A stretch of DNA of 64,000 nt from Rhodococcus sp. P1Y (lineage in GTDB: Bacteria > Actinomycetota > Actinomycetes > Mycobacteriales > Mycobacteriaceae), in the NCBI RefSeq assembly GCF_003641205.1, contig NZ_CP032762.1, positions 2,790,001 to 2,854,000 on the forward strand. The letters are read 5' to 3'. Positions 19,057 through 27,702 of the stretch are shown piece after piece. Position numbers and translations under genes: made by a program. The notes under the pieces were generated by a model. The model saw only the letters and a program-made list of their open reading frames with translations, had not been told where the DNA came from and did not search any database. Each line of letters starts with the position of its first letter. The first letter of the stretch is position 1.

Positions 19057-19629
19057 ATGCCCAAGCCCACCAAGGGCCGCCGTCTCGGCGGGTCGGCGTC
19101 GCACCAGAAGGCCATCCTGGCCAACCTGGCGACGGCACTCTTCGAGCACGGCCGCATCACCACGACCGAGTCGAAGGCCAAGCGCCTTCGTCCCCACGCC
19201 GAGAAGCTGGTCACCCACGCCAAAAAGGGTGACCTCGCACATCGCCGTGAGGTTCTCAAGACGATCAACAACAAAGATGTCGTGCACAAGCTCTTCGCCG
19301 AGATCGGGCCTTTCTTCGCCGATCGCGACGGTGGCTACACGCGCATCATCAAGACCGTCCCCCGCAAGGGTGACAACTCGCCGATGGCCATCATCGAGCT
19401 CGTCAACGAGCAGACGGTGTCCAACGAAGCAGATCGCGCTCGTCGCGTGAAGGCTTCGCAGGCACCCGCTGCTGCTGAGGCACCGGCCGAGGAGAACGTC
19501 GTGGAGGCTGTCGAAGCCGACGCGACCGACGCTCAGGTCGAAAACGCCGAAGCAGTCGTCGAGGGTATCGAGGACAACGATGCCCATGCCGGTGACGCAG
19601 CCGAGGCAGAAGAAGCCAAGAAGGACTAG
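19057..19629 (+). CDS. rplQ: 50S ribosomal protein L17 with acidic C-terminal extension
   Basis: L17 is a tunnel-exit-side large-subunit protein. Residues 1 to about 120 match L17 ([20 protein letters not shown], with [20 protein letters not shown] and [11 protein letters not shown]). The remaining 70 or so residues are an Ala/Glu-rich acidic tail, giving 190 aa against about 127 in E. coli; mycobacterial L17 is also extended. The ATG is preceded by CTAGGAGATTC. The last codons contain AAGGA, which doubles as the ribosome-binding site of truA. Confidence 0.98.
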   Translation: MPKPTKGRRLGGSASHQKAILANLATALFEHGRITTTESKAKRLRPHAEKLVTHAKKGDLAHRREVLKTINNKDVVHKLFAEIGPFFADRDGGYTRIIKTVPRKGDNSPMAIIELVNEQTVSNEADRARRVKASQAPAAAEAPAEENVVEAVEADATDAQVENAEAVVEGIEDNDAHAGDAAEAEEAKKD

Positions 19630-19634
19630 TCCTC

Positions 19635-20543
19635 TTGACCTCTTCGCAGGACCGAAGCGGGCTCGTCGATCCCCCAGGGGACGACGAGCCCGCTTTTTCG
19701 GTACGTACCACCAGATATCGGCTCGATGTCGCCTACGACGGCACCGACTTCTCGGGGTGGGCTCGTCAACCCGGCCTCAGAACAGTGTGCGGTGTCTTGG
19801 AAGAGGCGTTGTCCACGGTGTTGCGGCAAGAGATCGAGCTGACCGTCGCCGGACGAACGGACGCGGGGGTGCACGCGAGCGGTCAGGTAGCCCACTTCGA
19901 GGTGAGCGGAGCAATCGACGAGCCGCCGAGTCTTGCCGAGCCGCAGAAGCTTGTCCGCCGGATGGCCAGGTTCCTGCCGCTCGACGTGCGGATCAAAGCC
20001 GTCGCGGAAGTGCCGACGGAGTTCGATGCGCGCTTCTCCGCACTGCGGCGACACTACCAATACCGTTTCAGCACAGCGCGATACGGCGTGGACCCCCTGG
20101 ATGTCCGGGGCGTGGTTTCGTGGCCGCGAGCGATCGACCTGGATGCAGTTCGCGAAGCCTCGTCGCGGCTCGTCGGATTGCATGATTTCGCGGCGTTCTG
20201 CAAACGCCGCGACGGCGCTACAACCGTACGCGAGCTCCAACGGTTCGAATGGAGTCTCGATGGTGATCGACTGACTGCATACGTCAGTGCTGACGCGTTC
20301 TGCTGGTCGATGGTTCGTAGCCTGGTCGGTGCGATGCAGGCGGTCGGGGAGGGGCGCAGATCGCCCGACTGGACGGCGTCGCTGTTGAACACACGGTCTC
20401 GATCGAGCGAGGTGACTGTGGCTCCGGCCCATGGGCTTTCGCTTGTCGCGGTCGACTACCCGGACGTTCACGAACTCGCCGCGAGAAATCGAGCCACCCG
20501 GGAGACACGTCCCGGTATCCCGACCGATTCGGCGTGCTGTTGA
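19635..20543 (+). CDS. truA: tRNA pseudouridine(38-40) synthase TruA
   Basis: Isomerises uridines 38-40 of tRNA anticodon arms. The 302-aa protein has the core start [20 protein letters not shown] and the catalytic aspartate (about D76) in [17 protein letters not shown]. The only usable start upstream of the conserved core is TTG at 19635, with AAGGA 9 nt before it inside rplQ; no later in-frame start retains the domain. The first 25 codons coincide with a 12-bp terminator hairpin and T5 tract (19657-19698), so full-length mRNA requires read-through from rplQ. Confidence 0.93.
   Translation: MTSSQDRSGLVDPPGDDEPAFSVRTTRYRLDVAYDGTDFSGWARQPGLRTVCGVLEEALSTVLRQEIELTVAGRTDAGVHASGQVAHFEVSGAIDEPPSLAEPQKLVRRMARFLPLDVRIKAVAEVPTEFDARFSALRRHYQYRFSTARYGVDPLDVRGVVSWPRAIDLDAVREASSRLVGLHDFAAFCKRRDGATTVRELQRFEWSLDGDRLTAYVSADAFCWSMVRSLVGAMQAVGEGRRSPDWTASLLNTRSRSSEVTVAPAHGLSLVAVDYPDVHELAARNRATRETRPGIPTDSACC
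19657..19698 (+). terminator. Intrinsic terminator hairpin inside the 5' coding region of truA
   Basis: GCGGGCTCGTCG (19657-19668) pairs perfectly with CGACGAGCCCGC (19682-19693), the loop has an inner CCCC/GGGG, and TTTTT follows. It ends the rpoA-rplQ transcript but lies within the truA reading frame, encoding about residues 8-22. Translation of truA could disrupt it, giving coupling. Confidence 0.88.
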
Positions 20544-20549
20544 CCGGAT

Positions 20550-22205
20550 CTACCGGGGATCGTCGGATACCGTCGGCAGAGTTCCCAAGGGAGTCGCCGC
20601 GCCGATGGTGTTGGTCGGGTCCGGCCCCGGACCTGGGTTCGCGACCAGGTACGTCGGGATGTCTCGCGGAGCCGGATCGATCGACGGTGCGTCCTGCCAC
20701 ACTCCCAGCACAGCCTGCAACTCGAGACCGATCTCTATGGTGGCGACGTCCGACCATGGCAGACCGCCGATCTGGATACCGAAAGGCAATCCTGTGAGGG
20801 TCGAGCGGCCGACTGGAATCGTGACGGCGGGAGCACCGGAGTAGTTGGCCCATCGGACGTCGGCCACCGAGTTGTTGAGCACGCCCAATGCCTCCCCGAC
20901 GCCGCGTTCTATCCCGTCGGCCACCGCGCCGGGCAGAACGATCGCAGTGATCGAATTGTCCGAGAACATGCGGTTGAAGTCTCGTTGATACCTCATACGG
21001 TCGCGCTCGAACCCGATGTATTCCGCGACGGGCGTCGCGAGGGCCGCGGCCGCCTGGCCCACCGCGGCCGCGCTGGACGGACTGTACAAGCCGATACGCG
21101 CGGCGAACTGCTGGTGGTACGCGCCCATTTCGCATTTGTCGCCGAGAAGGAGACTGGTCGGGTAGTCGGGCATGGTGACGTCCACGATTTCGGCGCCGAG
21201 GGAGCGCGCGGTGTCGAGTGCTCGGGCGAACAGTGTCGACAGGGGACCGGGGAGTCCGTTGACGGCGTTGGTGGGCACTCCGATTCGAACGGAGGCCAGA
21301 GGCGTGTCCGCGCCGGACGCCGAAAGCGGAAAGACCTCGTCCGGAGCGGCGCGTGTTGCGGGGTCCGCGTCGTCGCGGCCGGCCATGTACCGCAACATCA
21401 GCGAGGCGTCGGCGAGGCTTCGAGCCATGGGGCCTGCGTGATCGCGCGTCCACGTCAACGGGATCATGCCTGCCGTGCTGCATCGCCCGAACGTCGGCTT
21501 GATACTCGAGATTCCGCAGGCGCTCGCCGGTATTCGAATGGATCCGCCGGTGTCGCTTCCGGTCGCGAGCGGAGCGAATCGCGCAGCCAGCACGGCGGCG
21601 CTGCCCCCTGAAGAACCACCGGGAGAGAAACTGGTGTTCCACGGATTGCCTACCTGGGGCGTGGTGACTCCGATTGCGAACTCGTGCGTGTGTGCGTGCC
21701 CGAGAAGGACCATTCCTGCGTTCTTCAGGCGGCTCCATACCCCAGAATCCCCGGCTGCGATGTTGCCGGTAAGAACGTTGCTCGACGCGGTCAGCGGTAG
21801 TCCGGATACGGCATAGAGATCTTTGAGCGCAAGCGGCAGGCCGCACACCAGCGGGGGTGATTCCGCGTCGGTTGCCCGCGCGGTGAGGCGATCGGCGGCG
21901 GCGTCAGCCGCGGCGTAGGCGAACTCGGGATAGATCCGCACCCACGCGCCGATGCGTCCGTCGTATTCCCGACTCCGAATCAGGCACGCGTCGAGCAACT
22001 CCCGGGGGCTGAGGTTCCCGGACTGGAGAAGGCTTGCAGCCTCCGTCGCGGACAGTAGAGAAGGATCGGTGACCGAGATCGAATCCGGTGATGGCAGAGC
22101 TGCGGTCGGGTTCGCGGATGCGCCCGGGTGACGCGTGAGGGCAATTCCGATCCCACCGGCAGCCGCTGAGCCGATGAACGCCCGTCTGGACAGCGATCGC
22201 ACCAT
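20550..22205 (-). CDS. Amidase-signature hydrolase with Tat signal peptide
   Basis: This 551-aa amidase-signature-family enzyme is predicted to be exported by the Tat system: the N-terminus has RSLSRRAFIGSAAAGGIGI, a twin-arginine followed by a hydrophobic stretch. The Ser-cisSer-Lys triad is visible as Lys in LPLALKDLYAV, Ser in SPGGSSGGSAA and Ser in TGSDTGGSIRIP. The substrate (aryl, peptide or other amide) cannot be read. It is convergent with truA (6-nt gap) and divergent from the FMN reductase gene. Confidence 0.9.
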   Translation of the reverse strand: MVRSLSRRAFIGSAAAGGIGIALTRHPGASANPTAALPSPDSISVTDPSLLSATEAASLLQSGNLSPRELLDACLIRSREYDGRIGAWVRIYPEFAYAAADAAADRLTARATDAESPPLVCGLPLALKDLYAVSGLPLTASSNVLTGNIAAGDSGVWSRLKNAGMVLLGHAHTHEFAIGVTTPQVGNPWNTSFSPGGSSGGSAAVLAARFAPLATGSDTGGSIRIPASACGISSIKPTFGRCSTAGMIPLTWTRDHAGPMARSLADASLMLRYMAGRDDADPATRAAPDEVFPLSASGADTPLASVRIGVPTNAVNGLPGPLSTLFARALDTARSLGAEIVDVTMPDYPTSLLLGDKCEMGAYHQQFAARIGLYSPSSAAAVGQAAAALATPVAEYIGFERDRMRYQRDFNRMFSDNSITAIVLPGAVADGIERGVGEALGVLNNSVADVRWANYSGAPAVTIPVGRSTLTGLPFGIQIGGLPWSDVATIEIGLELQAVLGVWQDAPSIDPAPRDIPTYLVANPGPGPDPTNTIGAATPLGTLPTVSDDPR

Positions 22206-22284
22206 GCAGCGAGACTAGCCGACCTGATGTGTCGGCGTATGCACCGTCACGGCCGGTTCACGGAGAGGGAAGTACGCTGAGTGA

Positions 22285-22851
22285 ATGTCTGCAGCGCCGA
22301 TCGACTTGGTCGTCATGATCGGTAGCGTCAGGTCCGGCAGAATCGGTCCTTCCGTTGCCGATTGGTTCCTCGGAGTGGCAGCGAAGCGAGCCGAATTCAC
22401 GACCGCGGTCGTCGACGTGATGGACCTCGATCTTCCACACGACCTGGTTCGCTCACCGTCTACCGACGTTCTGGCGAACGCCATCTACAGCGCCGACGCC
22501 GTGGTGGTGGTGACGCCGGAGTACAACCACGGTTACCCGGGCTCACTGAAAACTGCTCTCGACTCCGTGAAGTACGAGTGGCGGGGAAAGCCGATCGGAT
22601 TCGTCTCGTACGGAGGGCTTTCCGGCGGTGCGCGAGCGACGGAGCAACTACGGCAGGTAGCCGCCGAACTTCACATGGTGTCGGTTCGCGACAGCGTTGC
22701 TATTGCGCAGGTACGGAAGGTGTTCGGCGACAACCGTAGTGCGGTGGAGGACGCTGCGGTCGACGCGGCCTCACGAATGCTCGATCAACTGTGGTGGTGG
22801 GCTGCGGCCGCCAGGGAGATGCGCGGGACGGACCCCTATCCAGGTCGGTAG
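22285..22851 (+). CDS. NADPH-dependent FMN reductase family protein
   Basis: This 188-aa flavodoxin-fold protein has the phosphate-binding loop in VVMIGSVRSGRIGPSVADW and the flavin-contact motif VVTPEYNHGYPGSLKTALD, the hallmark of the ArsH/YieF/azoreductase-like group. It probably reduces FMN, quinones or azo compounds with NADPH in the cytoplasm. It is transcribed divergently from the amidase and its 3' end overlaps the 3' end of eccE by 16 nt. Confidence 0.9.
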   Translation: MSAAPIDLVVMIGSVRSGRIGPSVADWFLGVAAKRAEFTTAVVDVMDLDLPHDLVRSPSTDVLANAIYSADAVVVVTPEYNHGYPGSLKTALDSVKYEWRGKPIGFVSYGGLSGGARATEQLRQVAAELHMVSVRDSVAIAQVRKVFGDNRSAVEDAAVDAASRMLDQLWWWAAAAREMRGTDPYPGR

Positions 22852-24599
22852 GCGTTTGTTGCTTGACGGAGACTTCGCGGCCGGCCGATGAATGCGGTCT
22901 CGCGAGGGATTGTGACAAGCACCAGATCGAGTTGCGCGTTCGGGGTTCGCACGAGGACACGATCACCCGCTGCGCCAGGTTGAACGATGGAGACGTCCGG
23001 GTCCGGCATTGGGGTCGCGGGGATGTGTTCGGTCAGGGTCAGAACGGTGACGCCGTCGTTTCGCGTCGTGTCGAGTGCATCGACCGCAGAGGAGAAGTCA
23101 TGCACAACCAACTCGATCCGGGTGCCTGCTCTGTGATGACCTCCGTCGATTCTAAGTTTGTCCGGGGTCGCCACCGAGTCGACCATCGGTCCCCATGCGT
23201 GAGGCCGGTCGGTCCGAACGAGGATCCGGGCGCCGACGGCGATCGCGCGAAAGACAAGCTGCTGAGCCAGATACAACTCCCCGACGACGTGGACGGACGC
23301 AACGTCCGAGCCGTGGATCCGAAGCGCGACGCCATGACCGGAGGAATCCGAACCCACCAACTGACCGCATCCGGCCACGGGTAGCTGTAGCTCGCTCGCG
23401 TGTGCCCGGGTGACCGCGCAGACCGAGTCACTGGATCCGCGGGCTTCGATCGACAGCGGGAGTGACGTGAGAAGCGCCTGTCGCTGGCGACCGTTCATGG
23501 ACAGTGCGCCGGGAAGTGGCGCCGAGGGGGCGTGGGTGCGCGTGACGAATCCGCAGGACCCATCCAAGGCGATTCGTTCTTGGCGTGCGGTCGGAGTCAG
23601 TCGGATGACGACGGTGGTGGACAAGGCAGGAACGGCCCAAAGATCCGCTAGTCCAGCAGCGTCGAGTGCGCGACAATCGAGTCCGAAGCCGGTGCGGATG
23701 ACGCCTGGCATCTTCGCTGCGCGCCACGTCTCGTCGAGCGAATCGACGGATACACCGCGCAACATGTGCGCTGCAGCCGATTGAATTCCGCTGCGGCTGA
23801 GTAGTCGCGACGAGATGCCGTGTGTGTCGAGAGCTCGTGCGACACGGCGCGTCGCGATCGTCGCCGTGCGGTCCATCCCGACGGTCCCACCACCGCGCGC
23901 GTGCGCAGCGAGCTCGTTCGCGTGTGCCTCCAGTGTGACGACTATCCATACCGTTCTCGTTGCGACCGCCGGAAGCGGACCGATGAGATCCTCGTACACG
24001 TCCGTGGCCGGTGAACCGGAAGCACTTCGTGCACCATGCCCGACGACGGTGACGCCACTGAGCGAAATATCGTGCTGTACAAGCTGATCGGCGAGAACTC
24101 CGATGTCGAGTGAACCGTCGGTGATGGCGCTGGAGCGGCCGAGTCTGGTGGCGACCCCACTGGCAGGACGAAGTTCGAGGACACACGACACTCGTTCACC
24201 TATCCGGTGTATCCCGATCGGCGTGCCGTCATCGTCGATGTGCTCGGACGTAACTCCCGTCGGGGGCGCGTATTTGGTGGTGTATCGGATCGCGGTGAAT
24301 GCCCAGTCGAGCAGTGAGCGCCCGGCAACGACGACAAAAGGAAGTAGCGCCATCGGGATGACAACCACGGCAACGGTTGTCGACGGTATGCGTAGTGCGA
24401 TGGCGAGCGTACACACCAGTACGGCAGCCACTTCGATTCCGAGCGCGCGTCGTAGTGTCGGGCGGTGTAGCCCGTACTGTCGTCGAGGCTTGTGTCCTCT
24501 GGGTCCTCTGTGACCTCTAGGTGCGGCGGGAACGTCGCGTCGGGGGCGTGGGGGTTCCGCGTCAGTCGCGGGTGCGCGACGGCCGGCAAGCACAGCCAT
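22836..24599 (-). CDS. eccE: Type VII secretion component EccE
   Basis: EccE is a peripheral membrane subunit of ESX translocons. The predicted 587-aa protein has a basic proline-rich N-terminus and two close membrane segments (residues about 55-100: ALGIEVAAVLVCTLAIALRI, then VAVVVIPMALLPFVVVAG). The rest is a large soluble domain with the EccE-type opening ISLSGVTVVGHGARS. Family call rests on this layout and on the locus. ATG at 24599 is chosen, with GGGGGGAGG about 10 nt upstream. ESX-4 of M. tuberculosis lacks EccE, so its presence places this among the eccE-containing ESX-4 loci. Confidence 0.82.
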   Translation of the reverse strand: MAVLAGRRAPATDAEPPRPRRDVPAAPRGHRGPRGHKPRRQYGLHRPTLRRALGIEVAAVLVCTLAIALRIPSTTVAVVVIPMALLPFVVVAGRSLLDWAFTAIRYTTKYAPPTGVTSEHIDDDGTPIGIHRIGERVSCVLELRPASGVATRLGRSSAITDGSLDIGVLADQLVQHDISLSGVTVVGHGARSASGSPATDVYEDLIGPLPAVATRTVWIVVTLEAHANELAAHARGGGTVGMDRTATIATRRVARALDTHGISSRLLSRSGIQSAAAHMLRGVSVDSLDETWRAAKMPGVIRTGFGLDCRALDAAGLADLWAVPALSTTVVIRLTPTARQERIALDGSCGFVTRTHAPSAPLPGALSMNGRQRQALLTSLPLSIEARGSSDSVCAVTRAHASELQLPVAGCGQLVGSDSSGHGVALRIHGSDVASVHVVGELYLAQQLVFRAIAVGARILVRTDRPHAWGPMVDSVATPDKLRIDGGHHRAGTRIELVVHDFSSAVDALDTTRNDGVTVLTLTEHIPATPMPDPDVSIVQPGAAGDRVLVRTPNAQLDLVLVTIPRETAFIGRPRSLRQATNAYRPG

Positions 24600-24690
24600 A
24601 CTTCGAAATCCTCCCCCCGAAGGTATCAACGACGAGCCGGCTCCCCAGCCCGACTCGTGGGGACTCTACCCCGCCCCGATCCAAGGTGGG

Positions 24691-24776
24691 AGTGGAGCCT
24701 GCGGAATGACTTAGATGATGGGGGGGAGTGGAGCCTGCGGAATGACCTAGATGATGGGGCAGTGGAGCCTGCGGAA
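24691..24776. repeat. Three tandem 34-36 nt repeats between eccE and eccB
   Basis: AGTGGAGCCTGCGGAA recurs at 24691, 24727 and 24761. The first two copies continue TGACYTAGATGATGGGG, so the unit is 34-36 nt. The array fills the divergent promoter region of eccE and eccB and ends about 75 nt upstream of the eccB start. It could be a regulator-binding array; no protein match is known to me. Confidence 0.9.
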
Positions 24777-24808
24777 CCGACCCGTGGGTAGGTAGTGTGA
24801 CCCAGGTC

Positions 24809-24849
24809 CGACTTCAGGGGGAATGTCGGCGGACGACTTCAGGGGGAAT
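24809..24849 (+). repeat. 25-nt duplication of the eccB ribosome-binding region
   Basis: CGACTTCAGGGGGAAT occurs at 24809-24824 and again at 24834-24849, exactly 25 nt apart. The second copy places CAGGGGG just before the eccB GTG (24851). The first copy sits next to an out-of-frame ATG at 24823, so it may be a decoy or duplicated initiation site. Confidence 0.85.
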
Positions 24850-24850
24850 C

Positions 24851-26302
24851 GTGGCGGCGACGCCGACAACGAAGTGGCAGGTCGGCGGGTACAGATTTCT
24901 CGTTCGACGAATGGAACATGCCTTGGTGCGCCGAGATGTGCGGATGCTGCATGATCCGATGCGTTCGCAAACTCGGGCGCTTGCGGTGGGTTTGGTGATC
25001 GCGTGTCTCGGACTGGCGGGTTGTGCCGCTCTGGCGCTGTTGCGTCCGCTGGACAAGATCGGTGACGCGTCCATCATCGTCGGCAAGGACTCGGGGGCAA
25101 TGTTCGTCCGGCTCGACGACACGGTGCACCCCGTGCTCAATCTGGCGTCGGCGCGTTTGATCGTCGGCCAACCGGACAATCCGACGATCGTCAAGGAATC
25201 TGAGTTGGCGAGCAAGCGTCGTGGCTCGTTGGTCGGAATCCCCGGTGCACCTTCGTCTTTGCCGTACGACGAGGACGGGTCCGCTGTCGGGTGGACTGTG
25301 TGCGACACGCTCGGGAGCGGCGGTGCGGTGGCGGGCACGTCGGTCATGGCCGGTGAACCTGTGCACAACGACGATATCGCCCCGTTGACGGACACCGAAG
25401 CGTTGCTGTGGCGCACGCCCGACGGCGTGTTTCTCGTGTATGGAGGTGTTCGTGCGCGGATCGATCTCGAGGATCGGTCTGTCGTGCGCGCGCTCGGTTT
25501 GGAAGGAGCAGTTCCGGCGGAGGTGAGTTCCGCCCTGGCGAATTCGGTTCCTGTGGTCCCTCCGATCATCGCGCCGCCCGTTCCGTTCGCCGGGGGTACG
25601 CCGTCGTACGACATCGCAGGTAAAACGATCGGTTCGGTGGTCAAGGTGTCAGGGGTCGACGTTCGGTACTACGTGGTTCTCGCGGACGGTATTCAGTCGA
25701 TCAGCGAAGCGACCGCACAACTGATGAAGTTTGCGGATTCCCAGGGCAGTCCGGAGATCGACTCGCTCAATCCTGACGTACTGATGCGTGCGCCTACGGT
25801 GAATCAACTTGCTGTCGACTCTTTCCCGCGCACCCGGCCGAGCGTCGTGGACCGTGTCGCCGAGCCGGTTGCATGCCTGTCCTGGCTTCCCCAGCCTGCG
25901 CCCGATGGTGGCCCGACCGCGCGCTTGCAGACCTCGGCGGGCCGCACTCTCCCGCTGGACGGTTCGGCGCACCCGGTCAGGCTGGCGCAAGCGGACGGGG
26001 CTGGCCCTGCAGCCGACGAGGTCTTCGTGTCGCCGGGTAGCGGAGGTTTCGTTCAGACAACCGGGATCTCGCCGACGAGTCTTCGGCGGGACGCGTACTT
26101 TTTCGTGGCCGACACCGGAGTTCGGTTCGGCGTCGCCGACGTTGATGCAGCCAAGGCGCTGGGGTTCGGTGCTGCGGCGTCGGCTCCGTGGCAGATAGTC
26201 GAACTGTTGGGTGCAGGACCGACTCTCAGCCGAGAAGCGGCCTTGACCGCTCACGACGGGGTCGGTCCGGATCCGGACGCAGCGGCTCTTCCGTCCAAGT
26301 GA
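24851..26302 (+). CDS. eccB: Type VII secretion component EccB
   Basis: EccB is a single-pass membrane subunit with a large periplasmic domain in ESX translocons. The 483-aa product starts MAATPTTKWQVGGYRFLVRR and continues MEHALVRRDVRMLHDPMRSQ, the diagnostic EccB N-terminus, followed by one membrane segment (about residues 42-62, AVGLVIACLGLAGCAALALL). The rest is the R1-R4 repeat-like extracytoplasmic domain. The frame is open upstream from 24797, but GTG at 24851 fits the family and follows CAGGGGGAATC. The 3' end overlaps mycP, on the other strand, by 52 nt. Confidence 0.95.
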   Translation: MAATPTTKWQVGGYRFLVRRMEHALVRRDVRMLHDPMRSQTRALAVGLVIACLGLAGCAALALLRPLDKIGDASIIVGKDSGAMFVRLDDTVHPVLNLASARLIVGQPDNPTIVKESELASKRRGSLVGIPGAPSSLPYDEDGSAVGWTVCDTLGSGGAVAGTSVMAGEPVHNDDIAPLTDTEALLWRTPDGVFLVYGGVRARIDLEDRSVVRALGLEGAVPAEVSSALANSVPVVPPIIAPPVPFAGGTPSYDIAGKTIGSVVKVSGVDVRYYVVLADGIQSISEATAQLMKFADSQGSPEIDSLNPDVLMRAPTVNQLAVDSFPRTRPSVVDRVAEPVACLSWLPQPAPDGGPTARLQTSAGRTLPLDGSAHPVRLAQADGAGPAADEVFVSPGSGGFVQTTGISPTSLRRDAYFFVADTGVRFGVADVDAAKALGFGAAASAPWQIVELLGAGPTLSREAALTAHDGVGPDPDAAALPSK

Positions 26303-27702
26303 GGGCGGGTCCTGCGCAACGGACCCGATACACCGAGGCCGAGTACGAGAACGATCGCGACGGCTGCGGTTCCGGTCAGTGCGACGGTCCGGGGGCGGGT
26401 GTCGGGCTGCGGAGGAGCGACGGGAGCGTCGATGGCGATGGACTCCGCCGGAACCTGCCGCGGGCTGCCGCCCACTTCGCCGGTGACCGCGGCCAACGGA
26501 TCCACGACGCCGTGGCCGACCAGCGGGTTCCAGCCCTCGGCCGGCGAGTGTGCGGTGGCTTTGATCCGCTCGATCACCTGTGCTGCGTCGAGGTCGGGCC
26601 GGTGTGCCCGGACGAGTGCGGCCACCGCGGAGACCAGCGGCGCCGAGAAGCTGGTGCCTTGTATCGGTGACACGTTGCCTTGATTGTCGACGGTGCCGTC
26701 GACAAGGCCTGGACCGGTGGGAGACAGTGAGGTCATCGACGTGCCGGGGGCCGCAACGTCGACCCACGGTCCGGCGAGAGTGAATCCTGCTGGAGAGCCG
26801 TCGGGGCCGATGGAACCGACAGTGAGGACTTGGTCGAACCACGCCGGTGTCGCGATCGTCGAAATGCGATCCCATTGGTTGGCGTACGGGTCTGCCGGAT
26901 CGGGGAGCGGATTCTGGACCTCGCAGGGTGAACCTCCTGCGCCACCGGTGTTTCCAGCCGCAGCGACCACGACGACGTTCTTCACTCGGGCGGCGTAATC
27001 GATTGCAGCGCCGAGTGGTCCGTCGGGAGCACCGGAGCCGCCGGGCACACACGCGACTTCGGAGATATTGATGACCGTCGCACCGAGATCGGCGGCTGTC
27101 CGCACAGCCATCGCCATCGTCGTCACGTTGCCGTAACCGGATGCGTTCTGCGCCGAGGAATCTATCTGTTCGTCCTCACCCGGTTGCCGCTCTCGTCCGA
27201 AAGCATTGCTGGACTGACGAATCGAGATGATCTGCGCATCGGGCGCTCCCCCGGAGAATCCGCTACCCGGTTGGCGGGTTGCAGCGATGAGGCCCGCGAC
27301 CAGTGTCCCGTGCGCATCGCAGTCCGACAGTCCGTCGCCGGTGGAGACGTAGTCACCGCCCGGGCGGAGACCAGGAAGTCGCGGATGTGGCGACACGCCT
27401 GTGTCGATGACGGCCACGATCTGGCCTGCTCCGCGAGTGAGCGGCCAGACAGAGCCGAAGTCGAGGGTCGCCAGTTCGGGGGGCATTGTATTTGCATCTG
27501 CGACGTCCGAGACCGGTACGCACGCGTTGCGTTGCTCGGTCGGCTCCGGCGGGGCTGCGGGCGCCGGCTCCGGTAGGAGTGCTGGGTCGATCACCGGGCG
27601 ATCGGCTGACGCGGAGCCCACACCGGCACCGAGTGCTGCTGCGGCGACGATGCACGCGACGATGAGAGCGCCGCGGGCCGATCGGTGTGCCCGGTCGATC
27701 AC
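26251..27702 (-). CDS. mycP: Mycosin, ESX-associated subtilisin-like protease
   Basis: This membrane-anchored serine protease is required for ESX translocon stability. The 483-aa protein has an N-terminal signal peptide (hydrophobic residues about 11-32), a proline-rich pro-like stretch, and the S8 triad: Asp100 in VAVIDTGVSPHP, His131 in DCDAHGTLVAGLIA and Ser351 in QGTSFSAPLVSAVAAL, with the oxyanion Asn in VAAAGNTGG. A C-terminal membrane anchor lies at about residues 440-460 (VALTGTAAVAIVLVLGLGV). GTG at 27702 overlaps the eccD stop by 4 nt (GTGA) and is chosen over an ATG at 27741 inside eccD. Two Cys pairs are consistent with the mycosin disulfides. Confidence 0.94.
   Translation of the reverse strand: MIDRAHRSARGALIVACIVAAAALGAGVGSASADRPVIDPALLPEPAPAAPPEPTEQRNACVPVSDVADANTMPPELATLDFGSVWPLTRGAGQIVAVIDTGVSPHPRLPGLRPGGDYVSTGDGLSDCDAHGTLVAGLIAATRQPGSGFSGGAPDAQIISIRQSSNAFGRERQPGEDEQIDSSAQNASGYGNVTTMAMAVRTAADLGATVINISEVACVPGGSGAPDGPLGAAIDYAARVKNVVVVAAAGNTGGAGGSPCEVQNPLPDPADPYANQWDRISTIATPAWFDQVLTVGSIGPDGSPAGFTLAGPWVDVAAPGTSMTSLSPTGPGLVDGTVDNQGNVSPIQGTSFSAPLVSAVAALVRAHRPDLDAAQVIERIKATAHSPAEGWNPLVGHGVVDPLAAVTGEVGGSPRQVPAESIAIDAPVAPPQPDTRPRTVALTGTAAVAIVLVLGLGVSGPLRRTRPHLDGRAAASGSGPTPS

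Noticed and set aside
24691..24776. Three-copy 34-36 nt repeat considered as a CRISPR remnant
   Set aside because: Copies are contiguous with no variable spacers between them, and no cas genes are present; a regulatory array or slippage product fits better.
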